From the NCBI GenBank assembly GCA_040775095.1, contig JAXGTD010000014.1:1-49746 (forward strand): a stretch of 49,746 bases of DNA, in the 5' to 3' direction. This document shows, one piece after another, positions 7,883 to 16,111 of this stretch (position 1 is its first letter; the number at the start of each line of letters is the position of its first letter). The notes beneath the pieces are model-generated. The model did no database searches and had not been told where the DNA came from. It saw only the letters and a program-made list of their open reading frames with translations. Made by a program: the position numbers and the translations under genes. The stretch is from JAXGTD01 sp040775095 (GTDB taxonomy: Bacteria > Pseudomonadota > Gammaproteobacteria > Chromatiales > Chromatiaceae).

Positions 7883-9298
7883 ATGAGTCGAGCCGTTGCA
7901 GGCGCGGGTCTGTCCGCCAGCTGGGCCCTTCGCCGCCCCGAGCGGCAGCTGTTGCTGTGGAGCCTGTTCTGCATGACGCTCGGTTTCGTGCTGAGCTTTG
8001 GCGCCGGGCGCAGCGTGCAACGTCTGGTGACCCTGACAGACCTGCTGCCGTTGGGAGTCTACGCGCTGGGTCTACTCTGTGTGCATGTCGTGTTGGTCCT
8101 GTTGCGTTTCCGCGGCGACCAGATCCTGCTTGGTGCGGTCGCGTTCCTGTCCGGGCTCGGGATGCTGGTGCAGCATCGCATGGGCACCTTCGAGAGCGCC
8201 GACGGCTCGCTCGTGCCCTTCCTGGTGTTTCCCGCGGGGATGCTGCTGATGCTGACGATCTGTGTCGCCGGTATGCGGGGGCGCTATAACCTGCTCGCCC
8301 GTGGCGTCTGGGTCTGGGCCCTGCTGTCGCTGGTGTTGGTCGTCGCGCTGCTGGCCACGGGACAGCGGTTCCGCGGCGCCGTCTATGGGGCCGGATTCAT
8401 CACGCCGACGGAGTTGCTCAAGCTCACGGTGGTGCTGTTTCTGGCCGCGTTTATCGATGCGCGCGCGCGGGCGCTGGCCGATTGGAGTCGGCTCGTGCTG
8501 CCACCGCTGCGCTCCCTGCTGCCATTGCTCGGTTTCTGGCTCGCGTTGTCGGGCCTGCTGCTGGTGCAGCGTGACCTGGGTATGTTCGTGATCCTCTGCG
8601 TGCCGTTGTTACTGCTGCTCTACCTGGGTACCGGACGGGCTGGCTACCTGATCTACGGGGTGGTTCTGGCCGGCGTGCTGGGCGCGCTGGTGCTGACACT
8701 GTTTGCCCACGGCCAACGGCGCATCGAGGCCTGGCTCGATCCGTTTCAGGACCCGACCGGCGCCAGCTGGCAGATCCTGCAGGGCCTGACCGGCCTGTTT
8801 TCCGGCGGACTCTGGGGCGAGGGTTTCGGCGAGGGGAACCCCGAGTACACCCCCATCGCGGCGTCCGACTTCGTCTACTCGGTCATTGGTGAGGAGCTCG
8901 GCTTCGTCGGATCGGCGCTGGTGTTGGTGTTCTTTGTGGTCCTGTTTCAGCGCGGCCTGGCCATCGCGTTTCGGACCCGCTCGCGGTTTGGACTGCTGCT
9001 TGGTGCCGGGCTGACCAGCGTCGTCGCGGCGCAGACCTTTCTGAACATCGGCGGGGTGATCAAGCTGATCCCGTTGACGGGCATTACGCTGCCCTTCGTC
9101 AGTCACGGTGGGAGCAGTCTGCTGACGGCGTTTGCGAGCGTGGGGCTGATCCTGGCCATCTCCGACGGCGAGCCGAGCGGTGGCGGCCGCGGGAGGGCGG
9201 CCCCCGGGGCCCGGGGGGCGGGGCGGCGGCGTAAGCCATCTGCCACTCAGCGACGTGGCGGGACGCCGGGTCCTGCCGGCGCTTCGAGCACGCCGTAG
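7883..9298 (+). CDS. SEDS peptidoglycan glycosyltransferase (RodA/FtsW family)
   Basis: A polytopic inner-membrane protein that polymerises lipid II into glycan strands with a class B PBP. The start at ATG 7883 lies 10 bp after the PBP stop and gives 471 residues with about nine to ten membrane segments. Family signatures are visible: FITPTELLKL (equivalent of QPSE-K), LVQRDLGMF, SVIGEELGFVG and the C-terminal TGITLPFVSHGGSS. The last 45 or so residues are a Gly/Arg/Pro-rich cytoplasmic tail. That tail is encoded across the convergent methyltransferase 3' end (overlap 9247-9298). A RodA or FtsW role cannot be assigned from sequence. The PbpA-like partner suggests an auxiliary elongation or special-purpose pair. 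Confidence 0.9.
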   Translation: MSRAVAGAGLSASWALRRPERQLLLWSLFCMTLGFVLSFGAGRSVQRLVTLTDLLPLGVYALGLLCVHVVLVLLRFRGDQILLGAVAFLSGLGMLVQHRMGTFESADGSLVPFLVFPAGMLLMLTICVAGMRGRYNLLARGVWVWALLSLVLVVALLATGQRFRGAVYGAGFITPTELLKLTVVLFLAAFIDARARALADWSRLVLPPLRSLLPLLGFWLALSGLLLVQRDLGMFVILCVPLLLLLYLGTGRAGYLIYGVVLAGVLGALVLTLFAHGQRRIEAWLDPFQDPTGASWQILQGLTGLFSGGLWGEGFGEGNPEYTPIAASDFVYSVIGEELGFVGSALVLVFFVVLFQRGLAIAFRTRSRFGLLLGAGLTSVVAAQTFLNIGGVIKLIPLTGITLPFVSHGGSSLLTAFASVGLILAISDGEPSGGGRGRAAPGARGAGRRRKPSATQRRGGTPGPAGASSTP

Positions 9299-10824
9299 CG
9301 CTGAAACTGCTCGAGCAGCGCGCGGGAGGTGTCCGCGATCCGGCCCGGTGCCGGGGTGGGAGCTGGCAGACGCGTGCCGCCATTGTGTCGGAGCCGGCCT
9401 TCGCGCAGGTCCCGGGTGATCCGCCCGATCAGCTCCTCGACCGATCTGGAGCCGTCCAGATAGCCGATCAGCCGGGCGGCGATGTCGTCGATGCCCAGAT
9501 TGTCATGATCGATACTGGTGACATGGGTCTGTCCGCTGGCCGCCTGGACACGTGCCAGATGGCTGGCAACGGGGCGTTCGGCGATGCCGCCCCTGATCTC
9601 GCGCGGATGCACTCGGGCGCGCAGGACGCCCCGGGCGAAGAGTCCAAACAGCTCTGCCAGCAGTTCGTCCAGCTCGCCCTCGCGTCGGGCGCCGGCGCGT
9701 GCCACGCGGGCTTGCGCGTGCGGCAGCAGCGGCGCCAGCGCCAGCGCGTCGGGGTAACGCGAGGCCAGCTCGGCAAGCAACGCCTTGGTCAACGGGTGGC
9801 GGACCTCGACGCTGTCCCCATCCGGGCGGCGGAACCGGACGGGGTCATCGTGGTGCAGGTCCAGTCGAGAGGGTGGCTGCAGATCCGCGCTGAAGCACAG
9901 GACAGCGAAGCGCGCCAGTGCGATCTGCTCCTCGCAGTCGGCATCGTCACGGATCAGCAGGCTTTGGCGGAAGTTGCGTGCGGCGATGAAATCCAGCCAC
10001 TGCTCGACGTCGGCGCCATCGCTGAGGTCGGCCAGCGCGGTCTCGACGGCCTCGCCGTAACCGGACGGAAACGACCGCTCCAGGTCGGCATCACAGAGAT
10101 AGCGCAGGCCCCGTGACTGGATATCGGTCAGGAAGTCGCGAAACAGGAATGCCTGATTGTGCTCGCCGAGATATTCGAAGTAGAGGTAGCTCGGTGGCAG
10201 GCGATGCAGCGTATCGATCTCCGCGCGCAGGTATTGCGCGCTCAGCCCGGGAAGGTCCGCGAGCGCGGTGGTGAGCCGTTGCAGTGCCGTCTGGGCCGCC
10301 GCGAGCCGTGCGTTCGGGGACCGTGCATCGCGGCAGGCGTCGCGCAGGACATCAAGGAGCATCCCGCGCATGCGCCAGCCCGGCAGTGTGTTGAAGCTGA
10401 CGTAAAACAGTCCATTGGGCGCCAGCAGCCGGCGGGCCAGTACGAGCATGCGCTCACGCACCGCTTGCGGTACCCAGGAGTAGACGCCGTGCGCGATGAT
10501 GTAGTCGACCTCCCCGATCCGCTCGTCAAGGTCGAGGATGTTCGCTGATCGCAACGCGATGTTTCCCAGCCCCAGGGTGCGACAGCGCGCTTGACCGGCG
10601 GCGATCTGTGGTGCCGACAGGTCCACGCCGACGAAGCGTGAGCCGGGCAGTCCGTAGGCCATCGGGATGAGGTTGCCGGCGCTGGCGCAGCCCAGCTCGA
10701 GTACCTGGCAGGCCGCCGGGTCGGCCGCCCGCAGGCCCATGAGCCGGCCGAGCGCGGCCAAATGGTCGGGATGCGTCCGTGGCAGACAACGGCTGTCGTA
10801 GAAGAGCTCATCGTAGGCATCCAT
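9247..10824 (-). CDS. SAM-dependent methyltransferase with PKMT regulatory domain
   Basis: A class I SAM methyltransferase of 525 residues related to the family with a 'methyltransferase regulatory domain', which includes the rickettsial protein-lysine methyltransferases acting on outer-membrane protein OmpB. The SAM motif I is VLELGCASAGN (41-51), followed by FVGVDLS and the motif-II-like VDYIIAHGVYSWVP. The regulatory domain occupies about residues 215-300, and a C-terminal winged-helix-like part follows (LLAELASRYPDALALAPLLP to LIGYLDGSRSVEELI). No signal peptide is present. The 3' end overlaps the SEDS tail antisense by 52 bp. The substrate is unknown; protein lysine methylation is inference from the family. 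Confidence 0.85.
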   Translation of the reverse strand: MDAYDELFYDSRCLPRTHPDHLAALGRLMGLRAADPAACQVLELGCASAGNLIPMAYGLPGSRFVGVDLSAPQIAAGQARCRTLGLGNIALRSANILDLDERIGEVDYIIAHGVYSWVPQAVRERMLVLARRLLAPNGLFYVSFNTLPGWRMRGMLLDVLRDACRDARSPNARLAAAQTALQRLTTALADLPGLSAQYLRAEIDTLHRLPPSYLYFEYLGEHNQAFLFRDFLTDIQSRGLRYLCDADLERSFPSGYGEAVETALADLSDGADVEQWLDFIAARNFRQSLLIRDDADCEEQIALARFAVLCFSADLQPPSRLDLHHDDPVRFRRPDGDSVEVRHPLTKALLAELASRYPDALALAPLLPHAQARVARAGARREGELDELLAELFGLFARGVLRARVHPREIRGGIAERPVASHLARVQAASGQTHVTSIDHDNLGIDDIAARLIGYLDGSRSVEELIGRITRDLREGRLRHNGGTRLPAPTPAPGRIADTSRALLEQFQRYGVLEAPAGPGVPPRR

Positions 10825-11124
10825 CGTGGTTCTCGGTTGACGCGGTCTTTTGGAATCGCCGGGGACGGTTAACCCCGGAAACGGCAGTCGACCGCCGTGG
10901 GCGTGACGCGAGCGACTGTTTCAATTGCGCTAACCGGGTTGCCGCCGGCCCGGCTCATGGGGGAAGGGCGCCATGATCACCAGGGTGCGCACCGCGCGAC
11001 GCCCGGCCGCGTTACAACTCGTTGGGATCAAGTGACTCTTTCGCCCCATTGAGCCCTTTCAGACACCGCGCGCCAGCCACCCGGGGGGCGTCCACCCGCC
11101 GTTCCCAGGTCAACGGGCGCGGCG
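10825..11124. other. Intergenic gap, nothing assigned
   Basis: This 300-bp gap lies upstream of the methyltransferase and downstream of the kinase gene, both on the minus strand. A short inverted repeat, CCGGGG-acggttaa-CCCCGG (about 10859-10878), lies roughly 35-55 bp upstream of the methyltransferase ATG and could be an operator. No coding sequence is convincing. Confidence 0.4.
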
Positions 11125-14043
11125 TCAGGACGATGCCGGGACCTGTCGGCGGATCGCCTCGAGCAGCGCGGCCGAGCCGGCGCTCTTGGTCACGTAGGCC
11201 GATGCGCCGGCGTTCAGCATGGCCTCGGCGCGCTCGGCCTCGCGGTAGATCGACAGCGCGATGACCCGTACCGCCGGCCAACGCGCCTTGATACGGCGGG
11301 TCGCCTCGAGACCGTCCATGACCGGCATCGAGTGATCCATCAGCACGATCCCGGGGTTCAAACGCTCGACCTGCTCGATGGCCTCGCGACCGTTGGATGC
11401 CTCACCCACGACCTGTAGGTCCGGCTCATCCTCCAGCACCGCCGACATGCCCTGTCGCATCATCGGATGGTCATCGACCAGCAGGATGCGGGTCCTTGGG
11501 TGTACCTCGGGCGGGAGGGACTGCGCACGTGGGATCGACGGCGCGAGGGACACCGCCGAGTCGGGCAGGGGCGGGACACCGGTCTCGGTCTCGGGTGGGG
11601 CGATCAGCGTCAGACGCAGGCCCTTCCCGGGTTCGCTCTCGATCCTGAATTCGCCACCGAGCGCATGCAGACGCTCGCGCATCGTCAGGAGTCCGAAACC
11701 GAGCCCCTGACCGCCTCCTTTCAGCAACTCGGCGGTGTCGGCACCGGCGCCCTGGTCCTCGATGATGACGCGGATGCGGCCATCTTCTTGGCGTTCGAGC
11801 CCGATCTCGGCCTTGGTGCACCGCGCATGCTTGACGACGTTGAACAGCGCCTCGCGGACCGATTCAAACAGCACGCTGCGTACATCGGCTCGCCGCGGCG
11901 ATGCGTCGTGATCGAGCCGTGCCTCGACGATGAGCCCGTGCTGGTCCTCGACTCTGCGCGCGAGCCAGTCGAGCGCGTCGCCCAGCCCCCCCTCGTGGAG
12001 GATGGGCGGGCTCAGGTCGGCGACCAGGGTACGCGCGGCGGTGATGGCCTCGCGCAGCAGATCCTCGACGACCTCGAGTGCCTCCTGGGCCTTGGCATCT
12101 GGCAAACGACCGCCGGAGCGACTACTCACCCGCTCGACGCCGAGCACCGCCCCGACGAGCAGCTGCTGGAGATGATCGTGCAGCACCTGCGCCAGGCGCT
12201 CGCGCTCGCGCTGTTCGGCGAGGGTCAGCTGGGAGGTCAGCATCTCGAGCTGTGCGGTTCGCCGCTCCAACTCCCGATGGGACGCGTGGAGGGCATCTTC
12301 GGCCTGCTTGCGCTCGGTGATGTCGACGTTGGCACCGACGATGCCGGCGAACCTCCCATCGGGCTCGGAGAAGGGCCGGACAAAGGACTCGACCCAGCGC
12401 CACTGTCCATCGGATCGGCGCATCCGACAATGGGCCGAGAAAGGCGTGTGGGTGCGCAGGTGGGCATCGAAGGACTCGACATAGGCGTCGCGGTCTCGTG
12501 GATGGATCTGGGCGTGCCAGCCCTGCTCGGTCAGATCGGCCTCCGACAGGCCGAAGTAGGTCCGATAGGTCTTGTTGACGAAGGTCTTGGAGATGGTCCA
12601 GTCCTTCACCCAGATGCCAATTGGCAGCTCATCGGCCATGATGCGAAAGCGCCGCTCACTCTCGCGCAGGGCGGCCTCCGCCTCGCGCGCGGCCTGGGCC
12701 TGCCGGCGCAGCGTGATGTCCTCGTAGACGATGACCGCGCCAAGGTCCGCGACCGGCAGCGGCGCGATGGTCACGCCGAGCCAGCGCACCTCGTTGTTTG
12801 GCAGCGTGATGCGGGTCTCGCGGTCGCGGATGACGGTGTCTTGGAGCCACGAGGGGCTTGGCACGCCAGCGTCCCCGGGTCGCGAAGGCCCCTCCAGACC
12901 AAGCAGACTCGACCAGGGCCGCGCGTCGAGGCCCTGTCGCAGCTGCGTGTCCCGGTCGAGTCCGAGCAGTGGCTCCGATGCCTGGTTGGTCTCGATGAGG
13001 CGGCCCGCACGGTCGATGACGGTCACCCCAAGCGGGAAGGCCTCGAAGAGGGTACGAAACTTGACCAGGGCCACGTGCAGGGCGCGCTTCGTACGCAGAC
13101 GCTCGGTGATGTCCAGGGAGATGCTGCAAAAACCGGTGGGCTTGCCGTCGCCGTCGAAGATCGGGAACTGGTTGGTCAGCAGGGTGAGGGTGCCGGCCCT
13201 GGTCTCGAGCTCCTGTTCAAGTGTTTGTGGCGTCAGCGATGACAGAATCGCCTGGTCGCTGGCCATGATCAGCTCGGCGGTTGACGGCGGCAGCACCTGG
13301 TCAGGGGTCTTGCCGACGATCTGCTCGTTCTGGATGCCGAGCAGGGCCTCGCCGTGCCGGTTGATCGAGCGGTAACGGCCGTGAAGATCCTTTGTGGCAA
13401 TCACCGCCGGTGCGTGGTCGAACAGGCTCTGGAGTTGGGCCTCGCGGTCGCGCAGCCGCCGGATCAACCGCCCCGTCCCGAGCCAGGCCACGCCGATGCC
13501 GCAGAGCATGATCGCGCTGCCCCACCACAAGGTATTGCGGAAGCGGCCAACCGTGAGCTCGATGCAGTTGGGAGTCCCATAGAAGGTGGCGATACCGATG
13601 AGTTGCTGCTCCAGCGGATGATAGAGCGGGATGGTGAAGACAAAGCACTCGGGGCAGGCGTCGACGCCACGGGCGATGTCCAGCCCGCCAGTCGCGCGCT
13701 CGAGCGGATCATCGTGGATCCTCAGAGTGATCCGCTGCATGTAGTTCAGGCCGGTGCCTGGGTCGCGCAGCAGCAGCATCCGATCCAGGTCCGTTTCCAG
13801 GCCGCGGCGCAGTCGCGCCGGCGGACTCGAGCCGATCCGTTGCTCGAGGCTGTTGGCCTGGGCCTGCGCCAGAACACGCAGGTCGCTCCTGGCATCGGAG
13901 CGCAGCGCGGGTTCCAACACCAGCATCCAATACGCCGCGATCCCCGCGGTGATCAAGGCACCCAGCAGCGCGAAGATCAGCGCCAGATTACGTTCCAGCT
14001 TCAGCGGCGCTCGGAGGGAGGGTGTCTGACTCGACTCAATCAT
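11125..14043 (-). CDS. Hybrid sensor histidine kinase with three PAS domains and C-terminal receiver
   Basis: A membrane-bound NarX-type sensor kinase of 972 residues. TM1 is at about 20-43; a periplasmic loop (44-170, with Cys pair CPEC near 130-133) and TM2 (172-191) follow. Three PAS domains lie at about 200-315, 325-447 and 462-578. The HisKA_3 helix carries the phospho-acceptor His622 in LAQVLHDHLQQ, and the ATPase domain at 720-815 has N735, DQGAGAD and GFGLLTMRERL. A receiver domain (850-968) has Asp857/858, phospho-site Asp903 in VLMDHSMPVMDG and Lys953. There is no DNA-binding output domain, so the signal presumably leaves through a separate regulator. The start at ATG 14043 overlaps the end of the upstream periplasmic-protein gene by 8 bp, implying translational coupling. 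Confidence 0.93.
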   Translation of the reverse strand: MIESSQTPSLRAPLKLERNLALIFALLGALITAGIAAYWMLVLEPALRSDARSDLRVLAQAQANSLEQRIGSSPPARLRRGLETDLDRMLLLRDPGTGLNYMQRITLRIHDDPLERATGGLDIARGVDACPECFVFTIPLYHPLEQQLIGIATFYGTPNCIELTVGRFRNTLWWGSAIMLCGIGVAWLGTGRLIRRLRDREAQLQSLFDHAPAVIATKDLHGRYRSINRHGEALLGIQNEQIVGKTPDQVLPPSTAELIMASDQAILSSLTPQTLEQELETRAGTLTLLTNQFPIFDGDGKPTGFCSISLDITERLRTKRALHVALVKFRTLFEAFPLGVTVIDRAGRLIETNQASEPLLGLDRDTQLRQGLDARPWSSLLGLEGPSRPGDAGVPSPSWLQDTVIRDRETRITLPNNEVRWLGVTIAPLPVADLGAVIVYEDITLRRQAQAAREAEAALRESERRFRIMADELPIGIWVKDWTISKTFVNKTYRTYFGLSEADLTEQGWHAQIHPRDRDAYVESFDAHLRTHTPFSAHCRMRRSDGQWRWVESFVRPFSEPDGRFAGIVGANVDITERKQAEDALHASHRELERRTAQLEMLTSQLTLAEQRERERLAQVLHDHLQQLLVGAVLGVERVSSRSGGRLPDAKAQEALEVVEDLLREAITAARTLVADLSPPILHEGGLGDALDWLARRVEDQHGLIVEARLDHDASPRRADVRSVLFESVREALFNVVKHARCTKAEIGLERQEDGRIRVIIEDQGAGADTAELLKGGGQGLGFGLLTMRERLHALGGEFRIESEPGKGLRLTLIAPPETETGVPPLPDSAVSLAPSIPRAQSLPPEVHPRTRILLVDDHPMMRQGMSAVLEDEPDLQVVGEASNGREAIEQVERLNPGIVLMDHSMPVMDGLEATRRIKARWPAVRVIALSIYREAERAEAMLNAGASAYVTKSAGSAALLEAIRRQVPASS

Positions 14044-14638
14044 AGGGACGGGCCACTTGCAGGAAAAAGCGCTTGAATTGGATCCCCGCGCGTTTCGCCT
14101 GGGGGAGATTGACATAGGGCAGGATGCGGTCGGAGACGTAGATTCCGGCCACCGCTCCTGCTTCCACGTCGCCGGCGAAGGGTGAGAAGACGAGGGTCTG
14201 GTGCTCCTGAGACCACGCACGCAGGCGCTGGGGCGGTGTGCCGACATTGGCCACGAAGATTCCGCCGAGCGGCTCCTGCGACCACGGGTGGAGTGCGAGG
14301 GCTTCGCTGGTCAGGATCGTCACCTGCAATGGCAGACCACGAATCGCTCCGATTGCCCTGAGGTCGGCGGCGGCCTCGCGCGCGCTGCCAGGATCGCCGT
14401 CAAAGACCACCACGACCCGGAGCTTGCCGTCCGGGGCGCACCGGGCCTCCAGGGATTCGATCGCGCCGAGGGTCGCGGCGAAGATATTGAGACCCACCCG
14501 GAAGCGTTGGGCATCCTCGGGCCAGAGCGGCTCGCCATGCGAAGTTCCGAGTTGCAGAACGAGCCAGACGCAGGCGGCCAGCAGCGCCGAGCGGGTGATC
14601 GCGCCGCCGTCTAACCGGCGCGGCTCAGCCAGCAGCAC
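14036..14638 (-). CDS. Small periplasmic protein, YfiR/DUF4154-like
   Basis: A 200-residue protein that begins with a positively charged segment and a hydrophobic stretch (SALLAACVWLVLQL), indicating export or membrane anchoring. The rest has the look of YfiR/DUF4154 proteins: an alpha/beta core with KLRVVVVFDGD, a middle part on secreted-factor naming (GGIFVANVG), and the C-terminal pattern VAGIYVSDRILPYVNL followed by AKRAGIQFKRFFLQVAR. The start is the GTG at 14638; an internal start before the hydrophobic segment is possible. The end overlaps the sensor-kinase start by 8 bp. A reasonable inference is that it provides or modulates the periplasmic input of the kinase. Family assignment is moderate. 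Confidence 0.7.
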   Translation of the reverse strand: MLLAEPRRLDGGAITRSALLAACVWLVLQLGTSHGEPLWPEDAQRFRVGLNIFAATLGAIESLEARCAPDGKLRVVVVFDGDPGSAREAAADLRAIGAIRGLPLQVTILTSEALALHPWSQEPLGGIFVANVGTPPQRLRAWSQEHQTLVFSPFAGDVEAGAVAGIYVSDRILPYVNLPQAKRAGIQFKRFFLQVARPYD

Positions 14639-15200
14639 AAGTGGCGTCCTGGTGGGGAAAGATGACCTGCTCCCTGCGGCACATCGGTGACGCTCAGCGG
14701 CGTCTCAGAGGCGTGCCACCGCGCCGCGGCAGCCGGGGTGTCGGGGGGCTGGGAACGACTCGGCGAGAAATTGGGCGCAAGGCGTCAGAAGGGGGGCCAT
14801 GGCATGCCGAATGTCGTACCTCGGAGTAGAATGAGTCGGGCGAAGGGTACCACAGCCGAACGAGGCCTTTGGAGTGGTCCCGGGGCCGATCTGGCCGGAT
14901 CGTGAACCGAGCGTCGGTGATTTGCCGTGTTTTCGGGTACCGGGCAGACGATTTGCCCGGGCGGCGCAGAGAAGAACCGGGAACCGTGGCAGGCCCCTCG
15001 GCCGGGGACATATGCTGATCCGGTCGCCTCCCGCGGCTGCCATGGTCGGACCAGGCCACGAATCGCGCGGGCCCCGATAGCCGGTCGACCACCCGAGCGG
15101 CCAGGCAAGGCCGGCCTCGTTTGCCGGGAGGATGTGCTTTCCGGGATCGATCAAGGTGCGCCATGTCCTTATTCAGTTTGGCCGAGACGGGCTTTCACCC
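14639..15200. other. Divergent intergenic region, no gene seen
   Basis: About 560 bp separate the minus-strand periplasmic-protein gene from arnD on the plus strand. Open frames exist on both strands but are Arg/Pro/Gly-rich shadows without homology that I recognise. An in-frame extension of arnD upstream to 15132 lies here, but the family starts at the ATG at 15201. Promoters for both directions must lie here; none stands out. Confidence 0.4.
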
Positions 15201-16109
15201 ATGCGCGTTGCATTGAAGGTCGACGTCGATACCCTGCGCGGCACCCTGGAAGGCGTGCCCAACCTGCTGCGTTTACTGGAGCGGCATCGAGTGTTGGCCA
15301 CCTTTCTGTTCAGTCTTGGACCGGACCACACCGGGCGCGCGTTGCGGCGCGTCTTTCGCCCCGGGTTTCTCGCCAAGGTCCGCCGCACCTCGGTGGCCAG
15401 TCACTATGGTCTTCGTACCCTGCTCTATGGCACGTTGCTCCCCGGACCGGATATCGGCCGGCGCGGCGCCGCGGTGATGCGAGTAGTCGCCGCGGCTGGA
15501 CATGAGGTCGGCATCCATTGCTACGACCACATCAAATGGCAGGACCTCGTCACCCGTCGCGACGAGGACTGGACCGCGCGCGAGCTGGCACGCGCGGCGG
15601 ACGCCTTCGCGCGGGTGTTCGGCCGCCCGGCACGGGTACACGGCGCCGCCGGTTGGCAGATCAACCCCCATGTGCCGCGGCTGGAACAGGCCATGGGGCT
15701 GGACTATGCCAGCGACTGCCGGGGCCGTGCGCCGTTCTATCCGCTGCTCGGTGGTGTGCGTTCGCACTGCCCGCAGATCCCGACGACCTTGCCGACCCTG
15801 GACGAGTTGCTCGGGTGCAACGGCATTTGCGAGGCCGATGTGCACGAGTCCGTCATGCGGGCCTGCTCGGATGCGCCCGAAACCGGTCATGTCTACACGC
15901 TGCACGCGGAGTTGGAGGGCATGCAACTGCAGCCGGTCATGGAACGGCTGTTGAGCTCTTGGCGCGAGCGCGGCGATCGGGTGGGCCCAATGCGCGACAC
16001 ATACGCGGCGCTCGATCTGGCAAGACTTCCTGTTGCGTGCATCGAGCAGGGCGAGATCCCCGGGCGGAGCGGGCGGGTGGCGAGGCAGGGTCTGGAGCGA
16101 TGTGCCTGA
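15201..16109 (+). CDS. arnD: ArnD, undecaprenyl-phosphate 4-deoxy-4-formamido-L-arabinose deformylase
   Basis: A NodB-type polysaccharide deacetylase that removes the formyl group from undecaprenyl-phosphate-linked 4-formamido-arabinose, a step in making L-Ara4N for lipid A. The 302 residues from ATG 15201 match E. coli ArnD along the length: ALKVDVDTLRGTLEGVP near the start (metal/catalytic Asp8/Asp10), FLFSLGPDHTGR, the zinc motif GIHCYDH, AAGWQINPHVPRLEQ, DCRGRAPFYPLL, IPTTLPTLDEL and VYTLHAELEG. None of arnA, B, C, E, F or T is in the window, so it is an orphan here. It ends 2 bp from the convergent propeller gene. Confidence 0.9.
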   Translation: MRVALKVDVDTLRGTLEGVPNLLRLLERHRVLATFLFSLGPDHTGRALRRVFRPGFLAKVRRTSVASHYGLRTLLYGTLLPGPDIGRRGAAVMRVVAAAGHEVGIHCYDHIKWQDLVTRRDEDWTARELARAADAFARVFGRPARVHGAAGWQINPHVPRLEQAMGLDYASDCRGRAPFYPLLGGVRSHCPQIPTTLPTLDELLGCNGICEADVHESVMRACSDAPETGHVYTLHAELEGMQLQPVMERLLSSWRERGDRVGPMRDTYAALDLARLPVACIEQGEIPGRSGRVARQGLERCA

Positions 16110-16111
16110 GC

